Counted from the first letter of the stretch, positions 16,069-25,121 are shown. The stretch: DNA of 64,000 bases from Roseiflexus sp. RS-1 (GCF_000016665.1 NC_009523.1:2976001-3040000), one strand, 5' to 3'. The notes: a model not told the origin generated them from the sequence alone. A program made the numbers and translations.

Positions 16069-17151
16069 ATGAATGCGACGATCACGACGTTCCACGCGGA
16101 GCCGCAGCTTTTTTTCTTCTGCGAGTCGGGCGGCGCGGAACTGCTGCGGTTGCTTGATCGCGCAGAGGTGCTGCACCTGCTTGCAACGCACAACTATGGT
16201 GTTGCGCTGGCGTTGCCCGCCCTCGATGATGCCCACGCAACTGCGACGCGCCTGCTCAATGCGCATGGCGTTCCGGTTGTTGCCTGGTTGACATTGCCCG
16301 CCGACGAAGGTCTGGCGTTCAATCTCCAGAATTACCCGCGCGCTGCGGCGGCATATCAGGCGTTCCATGCGTGGGCGCGCGCGAACAACGTGCATTTTGC
16401 CGCCGTCGGCTTTGATATGGAGCCGCCACTGAGTGATACACTGTTCGTTGGTTGGAGCGGTGCGCGCGAGATTGCGCGGCGGATCTGGCTGGCGCGCGAT
16501 AATGCGCTCTTCCCGGCGGCGCGCGCAGCGTATCTCGAATTGATGGCAGCAGCGCGACGTGATGGCTACGAGGTGCATGCCTACCAGATTCCCCTGATCG
16601 CCGATGATCGGCGCGTCGGCACGACTCTCCTGCAACGCGCGCTCGACATCGTTGATCTTCCTGCCGATATTGAAGTGCTGATGTGTCTGAGCGAAACGGC
16701 GCCAGCATGGTTTGGCAGTGCGTTGATTGCGGTCTATGGTCCGTCCGCTGATGCGCTTGCCGTTGGAAGTTCGAGCAGCGACGATGCGATCATGAGTTGG
16801 GACGATCTGCGGCGCGACCTGCTTCTGGCGGCTGCCTGCACCGACATCGTGTATGTTGCGACGCTGGAACAGTGTGTCGCCGCCGGTTATCTGGAACGGA
16901 TCGCCGGTCTCGATTGGAACGAGACCGTGCGGGTTGCGCCCGCGCCCTACCTGGTGATGCAGGCGGCGCGAACTGTGATCCTGACGGGGTTGTTCATTGC
17001 GCGCTACGGCAAAACCGTACTTGCCTGGATGGGATGGCTGCTTGCGTTGATCCTCTGGTTACGCGGGAGGCGAACGCCGGCTCACCCAGCGCCCGACAAT
17101 CGCCAGCGAACCGACCAGCAGCGCAACCAGCCCAAACGCCAGAAGAGGTGA
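16069..17151 (+). CDS. Glycosidase-like protein with C-terminal membrane anchor, function unknown
   Basis: A 360-residue protein I cannot assign to a named family. The first 300 residues alternate strands and helices like a TIM barrel. They contain VGFDMEPP, reminiscent of an acidic strand-4 motif in glycoside hydrolases, and later strands HAYQIPLIADD and IEVLMCLSE. One hydrophobic helix near residues 325-342 and a very basic tail follow. No signal peptide is evident, so the catalytic part is probably cytosolic. The last 93 bases overlap the convergent TVP38 gene, and the tail may be an accident of that overlap. Confidence 0.7.
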   Translation: MNATITTFHAEPQLFFFCESGGAELLRLLDRAEVLHLLATHNYGVALALPALDDAHATATRLLNAHGVPVVAWLTLPADEGLAFNLQNYPRAAAAYQAFHAWARANNVHFAAVGFDMEPPLSDTLFVGWSGAREIARRIWLARDNALFPAARAAYLELMAAARRDGYEVHAYQIPLIADDRRVGTTLLQRALDIVDLPADIEVLMCLSETAPAWFGSALIAVYGPSADALAVGSSSSDDAIMSWDDLRRDLLLAAACTDIVYVATLEQCVAAGYLERIAGLDWNETVRVAPAPYLVMQAARTVILTGLFIARYGKTVLAWMGWLLALILWLRGRRTPAHPAPDNRQRTDQQRNQPKRQKR

Positions 17152-17736
17152 GCGCGTCACCAGGTCGCCGGCAAATGCCAGCAGCGCAAGCGCTGGCGCT
17201 ACCCCGGCGAGCGACGCCAGCGTATATGCACCAAACCCCAGCCGCGAATAGCCGGCAGCGAACGACACCAGCGGATACGCCGGACCCGGCAGCAGGCGCA
17301 GGATCATAACACTGCGCCAGGTCACGCGCTGCGCCAGACGTTCAACCTGTGCGCGCATCTCCGGCGACAATCGCGGATCAAGCAGCGCACGCCCCCACCG
17401 CCTGGCAAGCCAGAATCCGATACTCGCCCCAATTGCATCAGCGATCAACGTGTACAGAAACCCGATCAGCGGTCCGAATGCCAGTCCTGCGCCGATCTGC
17501 AACACTGCCGCAGGCGCGATCGGGGCGACCAGCAACAGTGCCAGTGCGCCGATCAGCGCCAGCGGACCAAGTGGACCAAGTGCGATGATGGTGGTGCGGA
17601 TGACGGAAGGATTGAGCAACTCGCCAGAGGTGCGGAACAGCCAGAAAACGGCGCCGACCAGCAGGATCGCCAGCGCGACGGAGATCAGACGGCGCGCACT
17701 CAAGCGAGGCAGCAGATGAGCAGGAAAACGTTCCAC
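17059..17736 (-). CDS. TVP38/TMEM64 (DedA-like) family membrane protein
   Basis: A 225-residue protein with about six hydrophobic segments. The central SNARE-associated/VTT domain shows LQIGAGLAFGPLIGFLYT, ASIGFWLARRWGR and the RLLPGPAYPLVSFAAGYS stretch typical of TVP38. Eukaryotic relatives (TMEM41B, VMP1) are lipid scramblases; bacterial roles are less clear. The stop lies inside the convergent gene (93-base overlap). A methyltransferase lies just upstream on the same strand, 3 bases away, suggesting an operon. Confidence 0.88.
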   Translation of the reverse strand: MERFPAHLLPRLSARRLISVALAILLVGAVFWLFRTSGELLNPSVIRTTIIALGPLGPLALIGALALLLVAPIAPAAVLQIGAGLAFGPLIGFLYTLIADAIGASIGFWLARRWGRALLDPRLSPEMRAQVERLAQRVTWRSVMILRLLPGPAYPLVSFAAGYSRLGFGAYTLASLAGVAPALALLAFAGDLVTRSPLLAFGLVALLVGSLAIVGRWVSRRSPPA

Positions 17737-17739
17737 GAT

Positions 17740-18405
17740 CTACTCCCCGACGCGACGGAACACAGGCGCTTCCGACTCAACGGCTTCCCATTGATCAAGA
17801 CGGTCTAACACATACACTGCCAGGTCGCAGATACCGCTCTTGATATGATAACTGCGGCGCAGCGAGAAGTACGGCTGCATCAATGCGCGATAGGCGTCGT
17901 CCTGACGAATGTAATCACCACGGTCGAGCCAGTGCATCAGGTGACCCAGCACATTCCACGGGCGCGGTGAAGGAATATCCTCCATCACGAGCAGCGCAGC
18001 GCCGGGACGCAGCACGCGGTGCAGGTCTGCAAGCGTGGTACGCACCAGATCATCAGGAAGATGGTGGAACACACCCAGGACTAGCGCGCCATCAAAACTG
18101 CCCGAAGCAAAGCCAAGCCCTGCGCCGCTCATCACTGCGTAGCGTCCAGGGCGACGGCGGCCTGCGTAGTGGATGTAATGCCGGGCAATATCGACGCCAG
18201 TGTACGACTCAGGAGGAAAACAGATCGAAAATTCGCCGGTACCGCAGCCAAAATCGAGAAATTGCCGCTTCCCGCGATCACGCCAGGGATCGAGTTCCCG
18301 TCGAATCACATCTTTTTCGGCATCGAACCCGTCTTCGACGACGCGCCGCAGGAAACCCCAGAGTCCAGGATGGGCGGAGAGTTTGTTGAGGAGTGTCTGG
18401 AACAT
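17740..18405 (-). CDS. Class I SAM-dependent methyltransferase
   Basis: A 221-residue enzyme with motif I FLDFGCGTGEFS, the acidic SAM-binding Asp in YTGVDIA, a GALVLGVFHHLPD motif and LRPGAALLVMED, all typical of small-molecule or lipid methyltransferases. The start at 18405 follows GGAGA by 5 bases; the longer frame to 18495 is poorly supported. It is followed after 3 bases by the TVP38 gene. The substrate is unknown. Confidence 0.85.
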   Translation of the reverse strand: MFQTLLNKLSAHPGLWGFLRRVVEDGFDAEKDVIRRELDPWRDRGKRQFLDFGCGTGEFSICFPPESYTGVDIARHYIHYAGRRRPGRYAVMSGAGLGFASGSFDGALVLGVFHHLPDDLVRTTLADLHRVLRPGAALLVMEDIPSPRPWNVLGHLMHWLDRGDYIRQDDAYRALMQPYFSLRRSYHIKSGICDLAVYVLDRLDQWEAVESEAPVFRRVGE

Positions 18406-18537
18406 AATGTCTCCGTCATTGTGGAGCGTGCGCATTCTGCACACGATCTGCATCAGGTTAGGGGTAGAGAAGCGAACCGAATTGTACGGACGCACATGTT
18501 AGCTGATATGTTCATCGAAAGCCAGCTCCCGTTGATT

Positions 18538-19302
18538 TCAGGCTGAGCACGCCGATGCCTGATCCTTCCGCGCGCGGCAGATGACGGAGAGACCCACCGG
18601 AAACGTACCGCCGCGTGCGATCCAGGCCGCCTCAGCGGCGAGGGGCCAGCGTAACGCTTCGTTCAGCAACGCTGGCGGCAGCTGAAGGTCTGATCCGTCG
18701 TCAGCAACGTCGGGCAGCAGACGCTCGATGAGTCGCTGGACGAGCGGAAATGGCAGCAGGAGTGTATTGACATAAGAAATGCGCTCAATGACAAACCCCT
18801 GGTTCCGCAGCAACGTCTGGACATCGCCTATCGTATAGCGCCGCCGACCATGGACGGCGCAATCGTGCCTGCCACGCAGCCACTCAAATGCAGGCAACCG
18901 CAGCAGGAGGCGTCCGCCGGGTCGAAGCACGCGCCACGTCTCGCGCAGCGCCGCTCCTTCGTCAGGAACGCCGCGATGGTACAGCACCTCGAAGGATGTG
19001 ACCAGATCGAAGCATGCATCAACGAACGGCAACGCCAGTACCGTCGCCCGCGCCAGTGCGCCACGCAATCGTTCACGCCCAAAGAGCGCCGCTTCCGGCG
19101 CCAGATCGACCGCCGCGACCGACCCGTAACGACGCAGGAAGACGACATTCCCTCCGGTGCCGCAACCGGCGTCGAGGATGCGCAGATCGCGTCGCCCGGC
19201 ATAGACCTCGTCGAGCAGCGCTGCCGCGATGGCGCGCATGCCGCCGTACCACCAGTGGCGGTCTTCAACCGCCGCCATGACCTCGTATTCGGTTCGCTCC
19301 AT
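18538..19302 (-). CDS. Class I SAM-dependent methyltransferase
   Basis: A 254-residue methyltransferase. RHWWYGGMRAI near the N-terminus resembles a group of glycan- or antibiotic-associated methyltransferases. Motif I is ILDAGCGTGGNVVFL, followed by VAAVDLAPEA and VLRPGGRLLLRLP. ATG 19302 was chosen because AGGAAG precedes it, while the upstream frame to 19434 covers the promoter region. It lies upstream of another methyltransferase on the same strand, with a 132-base gap. Substrate unknown. Confidence 0.85.
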   Translation of the reverse strand: MERTEYEVMAAVEDRHWWYGGMRAIAAALLDEVYAGRRDLRILDAGCGTGGNVVFLRRYGSVAAVDLAPEAALFGRERLRGALARATVLALPFVDACFDLVTSFEVLYHRGVPDEGAALRETWRVLRPGGRLLLRLPAFEWLRGRHDCAVHGRRRYTIGDVQTLLRNQGFVIERISYVNTLLLPFPLVQRLIERLLPDVADDGSDLQLPPALLNEALRWPLAAEAAWIARGGTFPVGLSVICRARKDQASACSA

Positions 19303-19335
19303 GCTTCCTGCCTGCCCATCAAGCAAGGTCTCCGC

Positions 19336-19344
19336 AGTGTACCA
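19336..19344 (-). promoter_or_regulatory. Extended -10 for the methyltransferase
   Basis: TGGTACACT on the minus strand, about 35 bases before the start at 19302. The identical element occurs on the plus strand at 19414-19422. Confidence 0.5.
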
Positions 19345-19413
19345 GAAGGGGGGCATGCGTGCAAGCGCCCAACCCGTCGGGATGCATCCGTTCCGCCGCC
19401 GGATGCGAAGACA

Positions 19414-19422
19414 TGGTACACT
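19414..19422 (+). promoter_or_regulatory. Extended -10 for msrB
   Basis: TGGTACACT about 36 bases upstream of the msrB ATG, identical to the divergent element at 19336-19344. Confidence 0.5.
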
Positions 19423-19457
19423 GACGGAGAACAATCGTTATCGGGAGGGAACTACCC

Positions 19458-19934
19458 ATGAAGCAATACACCAGACCATCGGACGAAGAACTGCGTAAGC
19501 GCCTGACGCCTGAACAGTACGCGGTGACGCAGCACGAAGCGACTGAGCCGCCGTTCCAGAATGCTTACTGGAACAATAAAGCGCATGGCATTTACGTCGA
19601 TGTCGTGTCCGGCGAGCCGCTCTTCAGTTCACTCGACAAGTACGACTCGGGAACCGGTTGGCCCAGTTTTACAAAGCCGCTCGAGCCGGACAATATCGTG
19701 ACACGCGAGGATCGCAAACTGTGGATGGTGCGCACCGAAGTCCGCTCGAAGCACGGCGACTCGCACCTTGGTCATGTGTTCGATGACGGTCCTGCGCCTA
19801 CGGGGTTGCGCTACTGCATGAATTCGGCTGCGCTGCGCTTCATTCCGGTTGAGAAACTGGAAGAGGAAGGGTACGGCGAATATCTGCCGTTGTTTGAAAG
19901 CGTGCTGAATAAGGAGCGTGAGTCGAAGCGCTAG
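19458..19934 (+). CDS. msrB: Peptide-methionine (R)-S-oxide reductase
   Basis: A 158-residue stand-alone MsrB that repairs methionine-R-sulfoxide in proteins. Signatures are [18 protein letters not shown] and the catalytic-Cys motif [11 protein letters not shown]. The two CxxC zinc pairs of many MsrB proteins are absent ([13 protein letters not shown] lies where the first would be), so this is a metal-free form. GGAGGG precedes the ATG. It stops one base from the convergent ruvB stop. Confidence 0.95.
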   Translation: MKQYTRPSDEELRKRLTPEQYAVTQHEATEPPFQNAYWNNKAHGIYVDVVSGEPLFSSLDKYDSGTGWPSFTKPLEPDNIVTREDRKLWMVRTEVRSKHGDSHLGHVFDDGPAPTGLRYCMNSAALRFIPVEKLEEEGYGEYLPLFESVLNKERESKR

Positions 19935-20978
19935 TCACGACCACAACCGCCCCTGATCCGCACCGTTATCGATGGTGCGCTCGACGTAGGGAACGCCCAG
20001 ATGTTCATACGCGCGCCGCGTGGCGATTCGACCGCGCGGCGTGCGCTGCAGAAAGCCCAGTTGCAGCAGGAACGGTTCATACACGTCTTCGATAGCATCG
20101 ACCTCTTCGGCAAGCGATGCCGCCAGCGTCGAAAGCCCGACCGGTCCCCCGTTGAACAACTCGATGATCGCGCGCAGCAGGCGCCGGTCATTGTCGTCAA
20201 GACCCAGGTGATCGACCTCCAGTTTCGCCAGTGCGTCGCGCGCCGTCTCCAGCGTAATGACGCCGTTGCCGACGACCTGGGCATAATCGCGGACCCGGCG
20301 CAACAGGCGATTGACGATGCGGGGTGTTCCGCGCGCTCGGGCTGCGATCTCGTGGGCGCCCTCCGGCGTGCAATCAACCCCCAGAATGCGCGCCGAGCGC
20401 ATCACGATCTGGTAAAGCGCATCGACCGAGTAAAACTCGAGGCGGTGCACCGAACCGAAACGGTCGCGGAGCGGCGACGTCAGCAGCGCCAGACGGGTCG
20501 TTGCGCCAATAACCGTGAACCGGGGCAGTTTCAGGCGCAAACTGCGCGCCCCTGGACCTTTCCCGACCATAATATCGAGCGCGAAGTCTTCCATCGCCGG
20601 GTAGAGCACTTCCTCGATAGCCCGGTTCAGGCGATGAATCTCATCAATGAAGAGAATGTCGTCCTTCTGCAGGTTGGTGAGTAGTGCGGCAAGGTCGCCA
20701 GCGCGCTCGATGGCAGGACCAGACGTCAACTTGATGTTGACCCCCATTTCGGCGGCAAGCACGCCTGCCAGACTCGTCTTTCCCAGACCGGGCGGTCCGT
20801 AGAGCAGTGTGTGATCCAGCGGTTCGCCACGCCCTTTCGCAGCCATGATCGCAATGCGCAACTGCTCGACGACCTTTTCCTGACCGATGAACTCGGCAAG
20901 ACGGCGTGGGCGCAGGCTTTTCTCAATCTGCTGATCTTCTTCGCCAGCTTTCGGCGTGACAACCCGTTCTCTGCTCAT
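19935..20978 (-). CDS. ruvB: Holliday junction branch migration ATPase RuvB
   Basis: A 347-residue AAA+ helicase that drives branch migration with RuvA. It has Walker [13 protein letters not shown], Walker [24 protein letters not shown] near the N-terminus, sensor segment [19 protein letters not shown], and the C-terminal winged helix with [15 protein letters not shown]. Length is normal. No ruvA or ruvC is adjacent. Confidence 0.97.
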
Positions 20979-21004
20979 AGACGCCTCCGCACACGTGTGC
21001 GGTC

Positions 21005-21013
21005 ATTATACCA
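21005..21013 (-). promoter_or_regulatory. Extended -10 for ruvB
   Basis: TGGTATAAT (perfect extended -10) on the minus strand, about 27 bases before the ruvB ATG. Confidence 0.6.
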
Positions 21014-21036
21014 TATCGCTTCTGGCACGACGCCTG

Positions 21037-21045
21037 TGGTATAAT
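21037..21045 (+). promoter_or_regulatory. Extended -10 for the amidohydrolase gene
   Basis: TGGTATAAT, identical to and divergent from the ruvB element 24 bases away. It predicts a leader of about 160 bases for the gene at 21212. Confidence 0.55.
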
Positions 21046-21156
21046 GCCCGGCGTCGCCCTGCGCCGGACGGATGCCGCCAGTATGCAACATGACCCGGCT
21101 ACGAGCCACGGGCGGTGCATTCCCTGACGCGCACAGGTTGTCGATGATATCATCTC

Positions 21157-21210
21157 GTTCTCCGCAGGCTCGAACCTGCGCACCGGTAAGCGCACAATCT
21201 GGAGGATAAC
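21157..21210 (+). promoter_or_regulatory. Candidate SD-sequestering leader structure
   Basis: GTTCTCC (21157-21163) can pair with GGAG (21201-21204) and AAC (21208-21210), masking the ribosome site of the downstream gene. A nested GCAGG/CCTGC hairpin lies at 21164-21179. I do not recognise a known riboswitch class in the 21046-21211 leader. Confidence 0.35.
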
Positions 21211-21211
21211 G

Positions 21212-22861
21212 ATGCCCACGCTGCGTGCCCGCGATCTCGCGCCCGATCTGATCCTGTTCAACGGTGCGATAACAACGTTCGATCCCGAGTTGCCGCGTTG
21301 CTCCGCCATTGCCTGCAAGGATGGGCAGGTTGTCGCAATCGGCGCCGACGCCGATGTTCGTGCGCTTGCCAGTCCACGAACCGAACAGATCGATCTCGGC
21401 GGTCGCACAGTTGTTCCCGGGTTCAACGACGCGCATAACCATATGCTCGAACTGGGGATCAAGTTCACCCGCCTGCAACTTGAGCATTGCACGTCAATTG
21501 CAGAGATGGTCGCAATGGTGCGCGATCAGGCGGCAAAAACCCCGCGCGGCGAATGGATCATCGGCGAGGGATGGAACGAGTCGCTCTTCGCGGAAGGGCG
21601 TTTGCCCAACCGTCTCGATCTCGATGCGGCAACGACCGATCATCCGGTGCTGTTGAAGCGTTTCTTCAATATGGATGTTGTGAACAGCCGCGCGCTCGAA
21701 CTGGCGGACGTGCATGCGACGACGCCCGATCCGCAGGGCGGCAGGATCGAGCGGTTTGCCGATGGTTCTCCGAACGGCATTCTGCGGGCATCCGCTAAAC
21801 TCTTCTGCCGACGCCTGATCGCCCGACCGACCCCTGAGCAGGCAGTCGCAGCGCTTGAAGCTGCCGGTCGCGCGTATCTGGCGGTTGGTATCACCAGTAT
21901 CCTTGATCCGGGGCTGCAACCATGGGAAATGCGCGCATATCTGGATGCTCGCCGCGCCGGACGATTGCCGGTGCGGGTCAACCTGATGCCCTCCTGGCAC
22001 GGCTTCCGTGAAGACGAGACCCGCGATCAACTCGATGCACGCGCTGCCGAACTGGGAGTGTACAGCGGTCTGGGGGATCGCTGGCTCAGTCTGGGCGGGC
22101 TGAAGATGGCGATTGACGGTGGGACGACAAGCCGCACCGCCTGGATGTTCCAGCCATTCGTTGGCGAAGAGAAGGTCTATGATTACAACCGGCTCGACCC
22201 GGAAGACCTGCGCGAATTCTTTGCCCGCGGTCACGCGCTGGGGTGGGACATCGGCATTCACGCAATTGGCGACCGGGCGCACCACGAAGCGGCGCGCGCC
22301 TTCGCTGAGGTCATCGAAGCCTCGCCGCGCAAGGATCACCGGCATAACCTGATCCACGCCTACTTCGCCACTGAAGAAAGCCTGCGGCATATGGCAACAT
22401 ATCAGATCGCCGCTGTTGTTCAGCCCACCTTCATCTACTACGAAGGGGATGATCTCTTCCGCGATGTGGGCGAGCGTCTGGCGCATCAGTACAAACCGGT
22501 GCGCACCTACCTCGACCGCGGCATTCCGGTTATCGCAACCAGCGATATTCCCAGCACAGTGCATTACAATCCCATGATCAGTCTCTACAGCCTGGTGACG
22601 CGCAAAACGTGGAAGGGAACGCTCATCGCGCCGCAGGAGGCGATCACCCGCGAAGAAGCCCTCTATGCCTGCACAGCAGCCGGCGCCTGGTTGACCCGTG
22701 AAGAGCACGTCAAAGGGCGATTGTCGCCCGGTTTTCTGGCAGACATGGTTGTGCTCGACCGTGATTATTTCACCTGCCCGGCGGAGGAGATCAGGGAGAT
22801 TCAGGTGGATATGACGGTGATCGATGGATGTGTGGCGTACTGGCGAAATGGATCACGCTGA
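21212..22861 (+). CDS. YtcJ-like amidohydrolase family protein
   Basis: A 549-residue metal-dependent hydrolase of the amidohydrolase superfamily. Metal-site signatures are VPGFNDAHNHM, the GIHAIGDRAHHEA segment and ATSDIPST near the C-terminal end of the barrel, then the composite beta-sandwich closing with GRLSPGFLADMVVLD. YtcJ/NfdA-like enzymes hydrolyse formamides or related amides; the substrate here is unknown. A strong GGAGG precedes the ATG, and the long leader may fold to hide it. It is followed after 9 bases by a GNAT gene. Confidence 0.9.
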   Translation: MPTLRARDLAPDLILFNGAITTFDPELPRCSAIACKDGQVVAIGADADVRALASPRTEQIDLGGRTVVPGFNDAHNHMLELGIKFTRLQLEHCTSIAEMVAMVRDQAAKTPRGEWIIGEGWNESLFAEGRLPNRLDLDAATTDHPVLLKRFFNMDVVNSRALELADVHATTPDPQGGRIERFADGSPNGILRASAKLFCRRLIARPTPEQAVAALEAAGRAYLAVGITSILDPGLQPWEMRAYLDARRAGRLPVRVNLMPSWHGFREDETRDQLDARAAELGVYSGLGDRWLSLGGLKMAIDGGTTSRTAWMFQPFVGEEKVYDYNRLDPEDLREFFARGHALGWDIGIHAIGDRAHHEAARAFAEVIEASPRKDHRHNLIHAYFATEESLRHMATYQIAAVVQPTFIYYEGDDLFRDVGERLAHQYKPVRTYLDRGIPVIATSDIPSTVHYNPMISLYSLVTRKTWKGTLIAPQEAITREEALYACTAAGAWLTREEHVKGRLSPGFLADMVVLDRDYFTCPAEEIREIQVDMTVIDGCVAYWRNGSR

Positions 22862-22870
22862 GAATAAGCC

Positions 22871-23749
22871 GTGTTGCACCCATCGCCTTCCTCCGAGTTG
22901 CTGACCACGCGCCCGGTGTCGCCCGACGACCTGGAGGTTGCATTGCGTCTGCTCGACGATGCTGACCGCTGGTTGATGAGCGTCAGCATCGATGAAGCAG
23001 CCGGATTGCTCGCCGGGGCGCCAGCGCTGTTGCTGCTCGCCGGCGACAGACCACGTGGTATCATTCTGTCCGACTGGCCCCACGAAACGGTGGCGTGGCT
23101 GCGGCTGCTGGCATTGAGTGGCGGGGTATCGACCACACGCGCCATCGATACGTTGCTGCCGCCGTTTCACCAGACACTGCGCGCCAGAGGCGTTGCACAT
23201 ATCTATACCGCCTGCGCTGATCCGGGCGACTCATGGGCGATGGCGGCGCTGCGCAATGCCGGTTACACCCATGACACCGACGTCATCGTCTATGAAAAAG
23301 TACGCATGAATGTTCCAACGCAGGGCAACCCGACGGTGCGGGTACGCGCAGCGACCGTCGGCGACATACCGGCGATCCTGGCGGTTGATACGCGCTGCTT
23401 CAGCGTCGAGTGGCGCAAGGACGACGTGCAGATCAGCCTGGCGTTGCACGAAACCCCGCGTTTCCTGGTCGTCGAAGAAAACCTGGAAGTGGTCGGTTAC
23501 GCCTTCGTGACGATCCACCATGAGGGGCGTCTGGTGCACCTGGTGCGGATTGCCGTGCTCCCCGACCGGCAGCATCGCGGGATTGGCGCGCGGTTACTGT
23601 ACGAAGTGGTGTCCTACGCCACCGCTATTGGAGCGCAGCGGCTCACGCTCAACACCCAGGCGTACAACCGCAACGCCCGACGCCTGTACGAATGGTTTGG
23701 GTTCCGGCGCACCGGTGATCGACAGATCATCCTACGCCGTGATCTTTGA
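22871..23749 (+). CDS. Tandem GNAT acetyltransferase
   Basis: A 292-residue protein with two GNAT-like halves. The N-terminal half (about 10-150) lacks a clear acetyl-CoA loop and looks degenerate. The C-terminal half (about 155-290) carries the pyrophosphate-binding RQHRGIGARLL and NRNARRLYEWFGFRRTG. It probably N-acetylates a protein, peptide or small amine. The start is GTG at 22871. Its end overlaps the convergent glutamine-amidotransferase-like gene by 18 bases. Confidence 0.85.
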   Translation: MLHPSPSSELLTTRPVSPDDLEVALRLLDDADRWLMSVSIDEAAGLLAGAPALLLLAGDRPRGIILSDWPHETVAWLRLLALSGGVSTTRAIDTLLPPFHQTLRARGVAHIYTACADPGDSWAMAALRNAGYTHDTDVIVYEKVRMNVPTQGNPTVRVRAATVGDIPAILAVDTRCFSVEWRKDDVQISLALHETPRFLVVEENLEVVGYAFVTIHHEGRLVHLVRIAVLPDRQHRGIGARLLYEVVSYATAIGAQRLTLNTQAYNRNARRLYEWFGFRRTGDRQIILRRDL

Positions 23750-24478
23750 CTGCACGCATGCCTCGATGAAGCGGCGGAACAGCGCGCGCCAGCGTGGATC
23801 GACCTCGCTCTGGAGCGCTTCGGGATGGCACTGGACGCCAATCAGAAAGTGACCATTCGTGCCCTCGATGGCTTCGATAACGCCGTCCGGCGCCCAACCG
23901 ACGGCAACCAGCCCGGGTGCAACCGTTTTGATCGACTGATGGTGCAACGAGTTGATCGGCAGTTCATCACTGCCAAGGATCCGTCGCAGGCGCGAATCGG
24001 GCGACAGGCGCAACGTATGCGCCAGATATGTCCAGTCCTGGCGGGCATACGAATCGGAGTGATTGAGCGATGTGTCGATCTGTGAAGGGATATCCTGGTA
24101 CAGGGCGCCGCCAAGTGCAACGTTGACCATCTGCGCGCCGCGGCAGATGCCGAGCACCGGTTTCCCTTCAGCGACTGCCCAGCGCACCAGAGGCAGTTCG
24201 GTGCGGTCGCGCAGCGCATCGACGACGCCAAGCGCGGGAAGCGGCGCTTCGCCGTAATGGTGCGGCTCGATGTCGCCGCCGCCTGCCAGCAACAACCCAT
24301 CGATCCGTTCGTACAATGCACGCAACGCCGATTCGTCGTCGATGGACGGGATAAGGAACGGCGCGCCGCCAGCGGCAACGACGGCGTCAATATAGGTCTT
24401 ACGGTGCCCGATCGAGGGCGGACACCAGTCGCGGTCGTAGAATGTTCCACACGTAATGCCGATGCACACTCTGCTCAT
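23732..24478 (-). CDS. Class I glutamine amidotransferase, peptidase C26 (PuuD-like)
   Basis: A 248-residue hydrolase of the gamma-glutamyl-gamma-aminobutyrate hydrolase type. The nucleophile Cys is in GICRGAQMVN, the catalytic His-Glu in GVQCHPEA, and the LLLAGGGDIEPHHY segment is characteristic. Such enzymes release glutamate from gamma-glutamyl compounds, for instance in polyamine breakdown. No other polyamine gene lies nearby, so the substrate is uncertain. A perfect extended -10 lies upstream on the minus strand. Confidence 0.9.
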   Translation of the reverse strand: MSRVCIGITCGTFYDRDWCPPSIGHRKTYIDAVVAAGGAPFLIPSIDDESALRALYERIDGLLLAGGGDIEPHHYGEAPLPALGVVDALRDRTELPLVRWAVAEGKPVLGICRGAQMVNVALGGALYQDIPSQIDTSLNHSDSYARQDWTYLAHTLRLSPDSRLRRILGSDELPINSLHHQSIKTVAPGLVAVGWAPDGVIEAIEGTNGHFLIGVQCHPEALQSEVDPRWRALFRRFIEACVQSKITA

Positions 24479-24531
24479 AACAACGCACCCTTCTGAAGCG
24501 CCGCTCGCGGCGCCAGGAAAATGTGGACGGC

Positions 24532-24540
24532 ATTATACCA
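24532..24540 (-). promoter_or_regulatory. Extended -10 for the C26 hydrolase gene
   Basis: TGGTATAAT on the minus strand, about 55 bases before the start at 24478. Confidence 0.55.
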
Positions 24541-24572
24541 TGTTCGTATCAGTGCAGCAGGAAGGAGAACAG

Positions 24573-25121
24573 ATGGCGCCCCAACCCTGGCGCACACGCG
24601 CCTCACGCGACATCTACCGCAATACGTGGGTGCGGTTGCGTGAAGACATCGCAGAACTGCCTGATGGTCGCACAACGATCTACAGCGTCCTCACGCCGGG
24701 CATTGGTCAATGCGTTGGCGTGCTCCCGTTTCTGCCCGATGGACGGGTCGTCATGATCCGACAGTATCGCTATGTTTACGGCGAAGGGCACCGTTGGGAG
24801 ATGCCGACTGGCGGGATGCACGAGGGAGAAACGCCGGAAGAAGCCGCACAGCGCGAGTTGCAGGAGGAGATCGGCTATCGCGCCGGACGTTTCGAGTGGA
24901 TCAGCAGTTATTACACCTCGAAGAGTGTTGTGGAAGAAACGGCGCACCTGTTTCTTGGCTTCGATCTGACGCCATCGAGCCTGCCGCCCGATGAGACCGA
25001 ATTTCTCGAAATCGAAGCCATGCCTTTTGAGCAGGTGCTGGACATGGTACTGCGCAGCGACATCCGCGACAGCATGACAGTCACGGCGGTGCTGCACGCT
25101 GCGCGACGGTTGGGTGTGTAG
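24573..25121 (+). CDS. NUDIX hydrolase (ADP-ribose pyrophosphatase-like)
   Basis: A 182-residue NUDIX protein. The full box GX5EX7REUXEEXGU is present as GGMHEGE followed by AAQRELQEEIGY. An upstream VMIRQYRYVYGEGHRWEMP segment is typical of ADP-ribose/nucleoside-sugar diphosphatases. It would cleave NDP-sugars to NMP and sugar phosphate. ATG 24573 was chosen over 24540 and 24456 because AAGGAG lies 5 bases upstream. It converges on the radical-SAM gene with a 9-base gap. Confidence 0.9.
   Translation: MAPQPWRTRASRDIYRNTWVRLREDIAELPDGRTTIYSVLTPGIGQCVGVLPFLPDGRVVMIRQYRYVYGEGHRWEMPTGGMHEGETPEEAAQRELQEEIGYRAGRFEWISSYYTSKSVVEETAHLFLGFDLTPSSLPPDETEFLEIEAMPFEQVLDMVLRSDIRDSMTVTAVLHAARRLGV

Noticed and set aside
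21157-21211. tRNA gene on the minus strand (T-arm-like GCAGGTTCGAGCCTGC)
   Set aside because: Only a T-arm and partial acceptor pairing are found; there is no room for D and anticodon arms.
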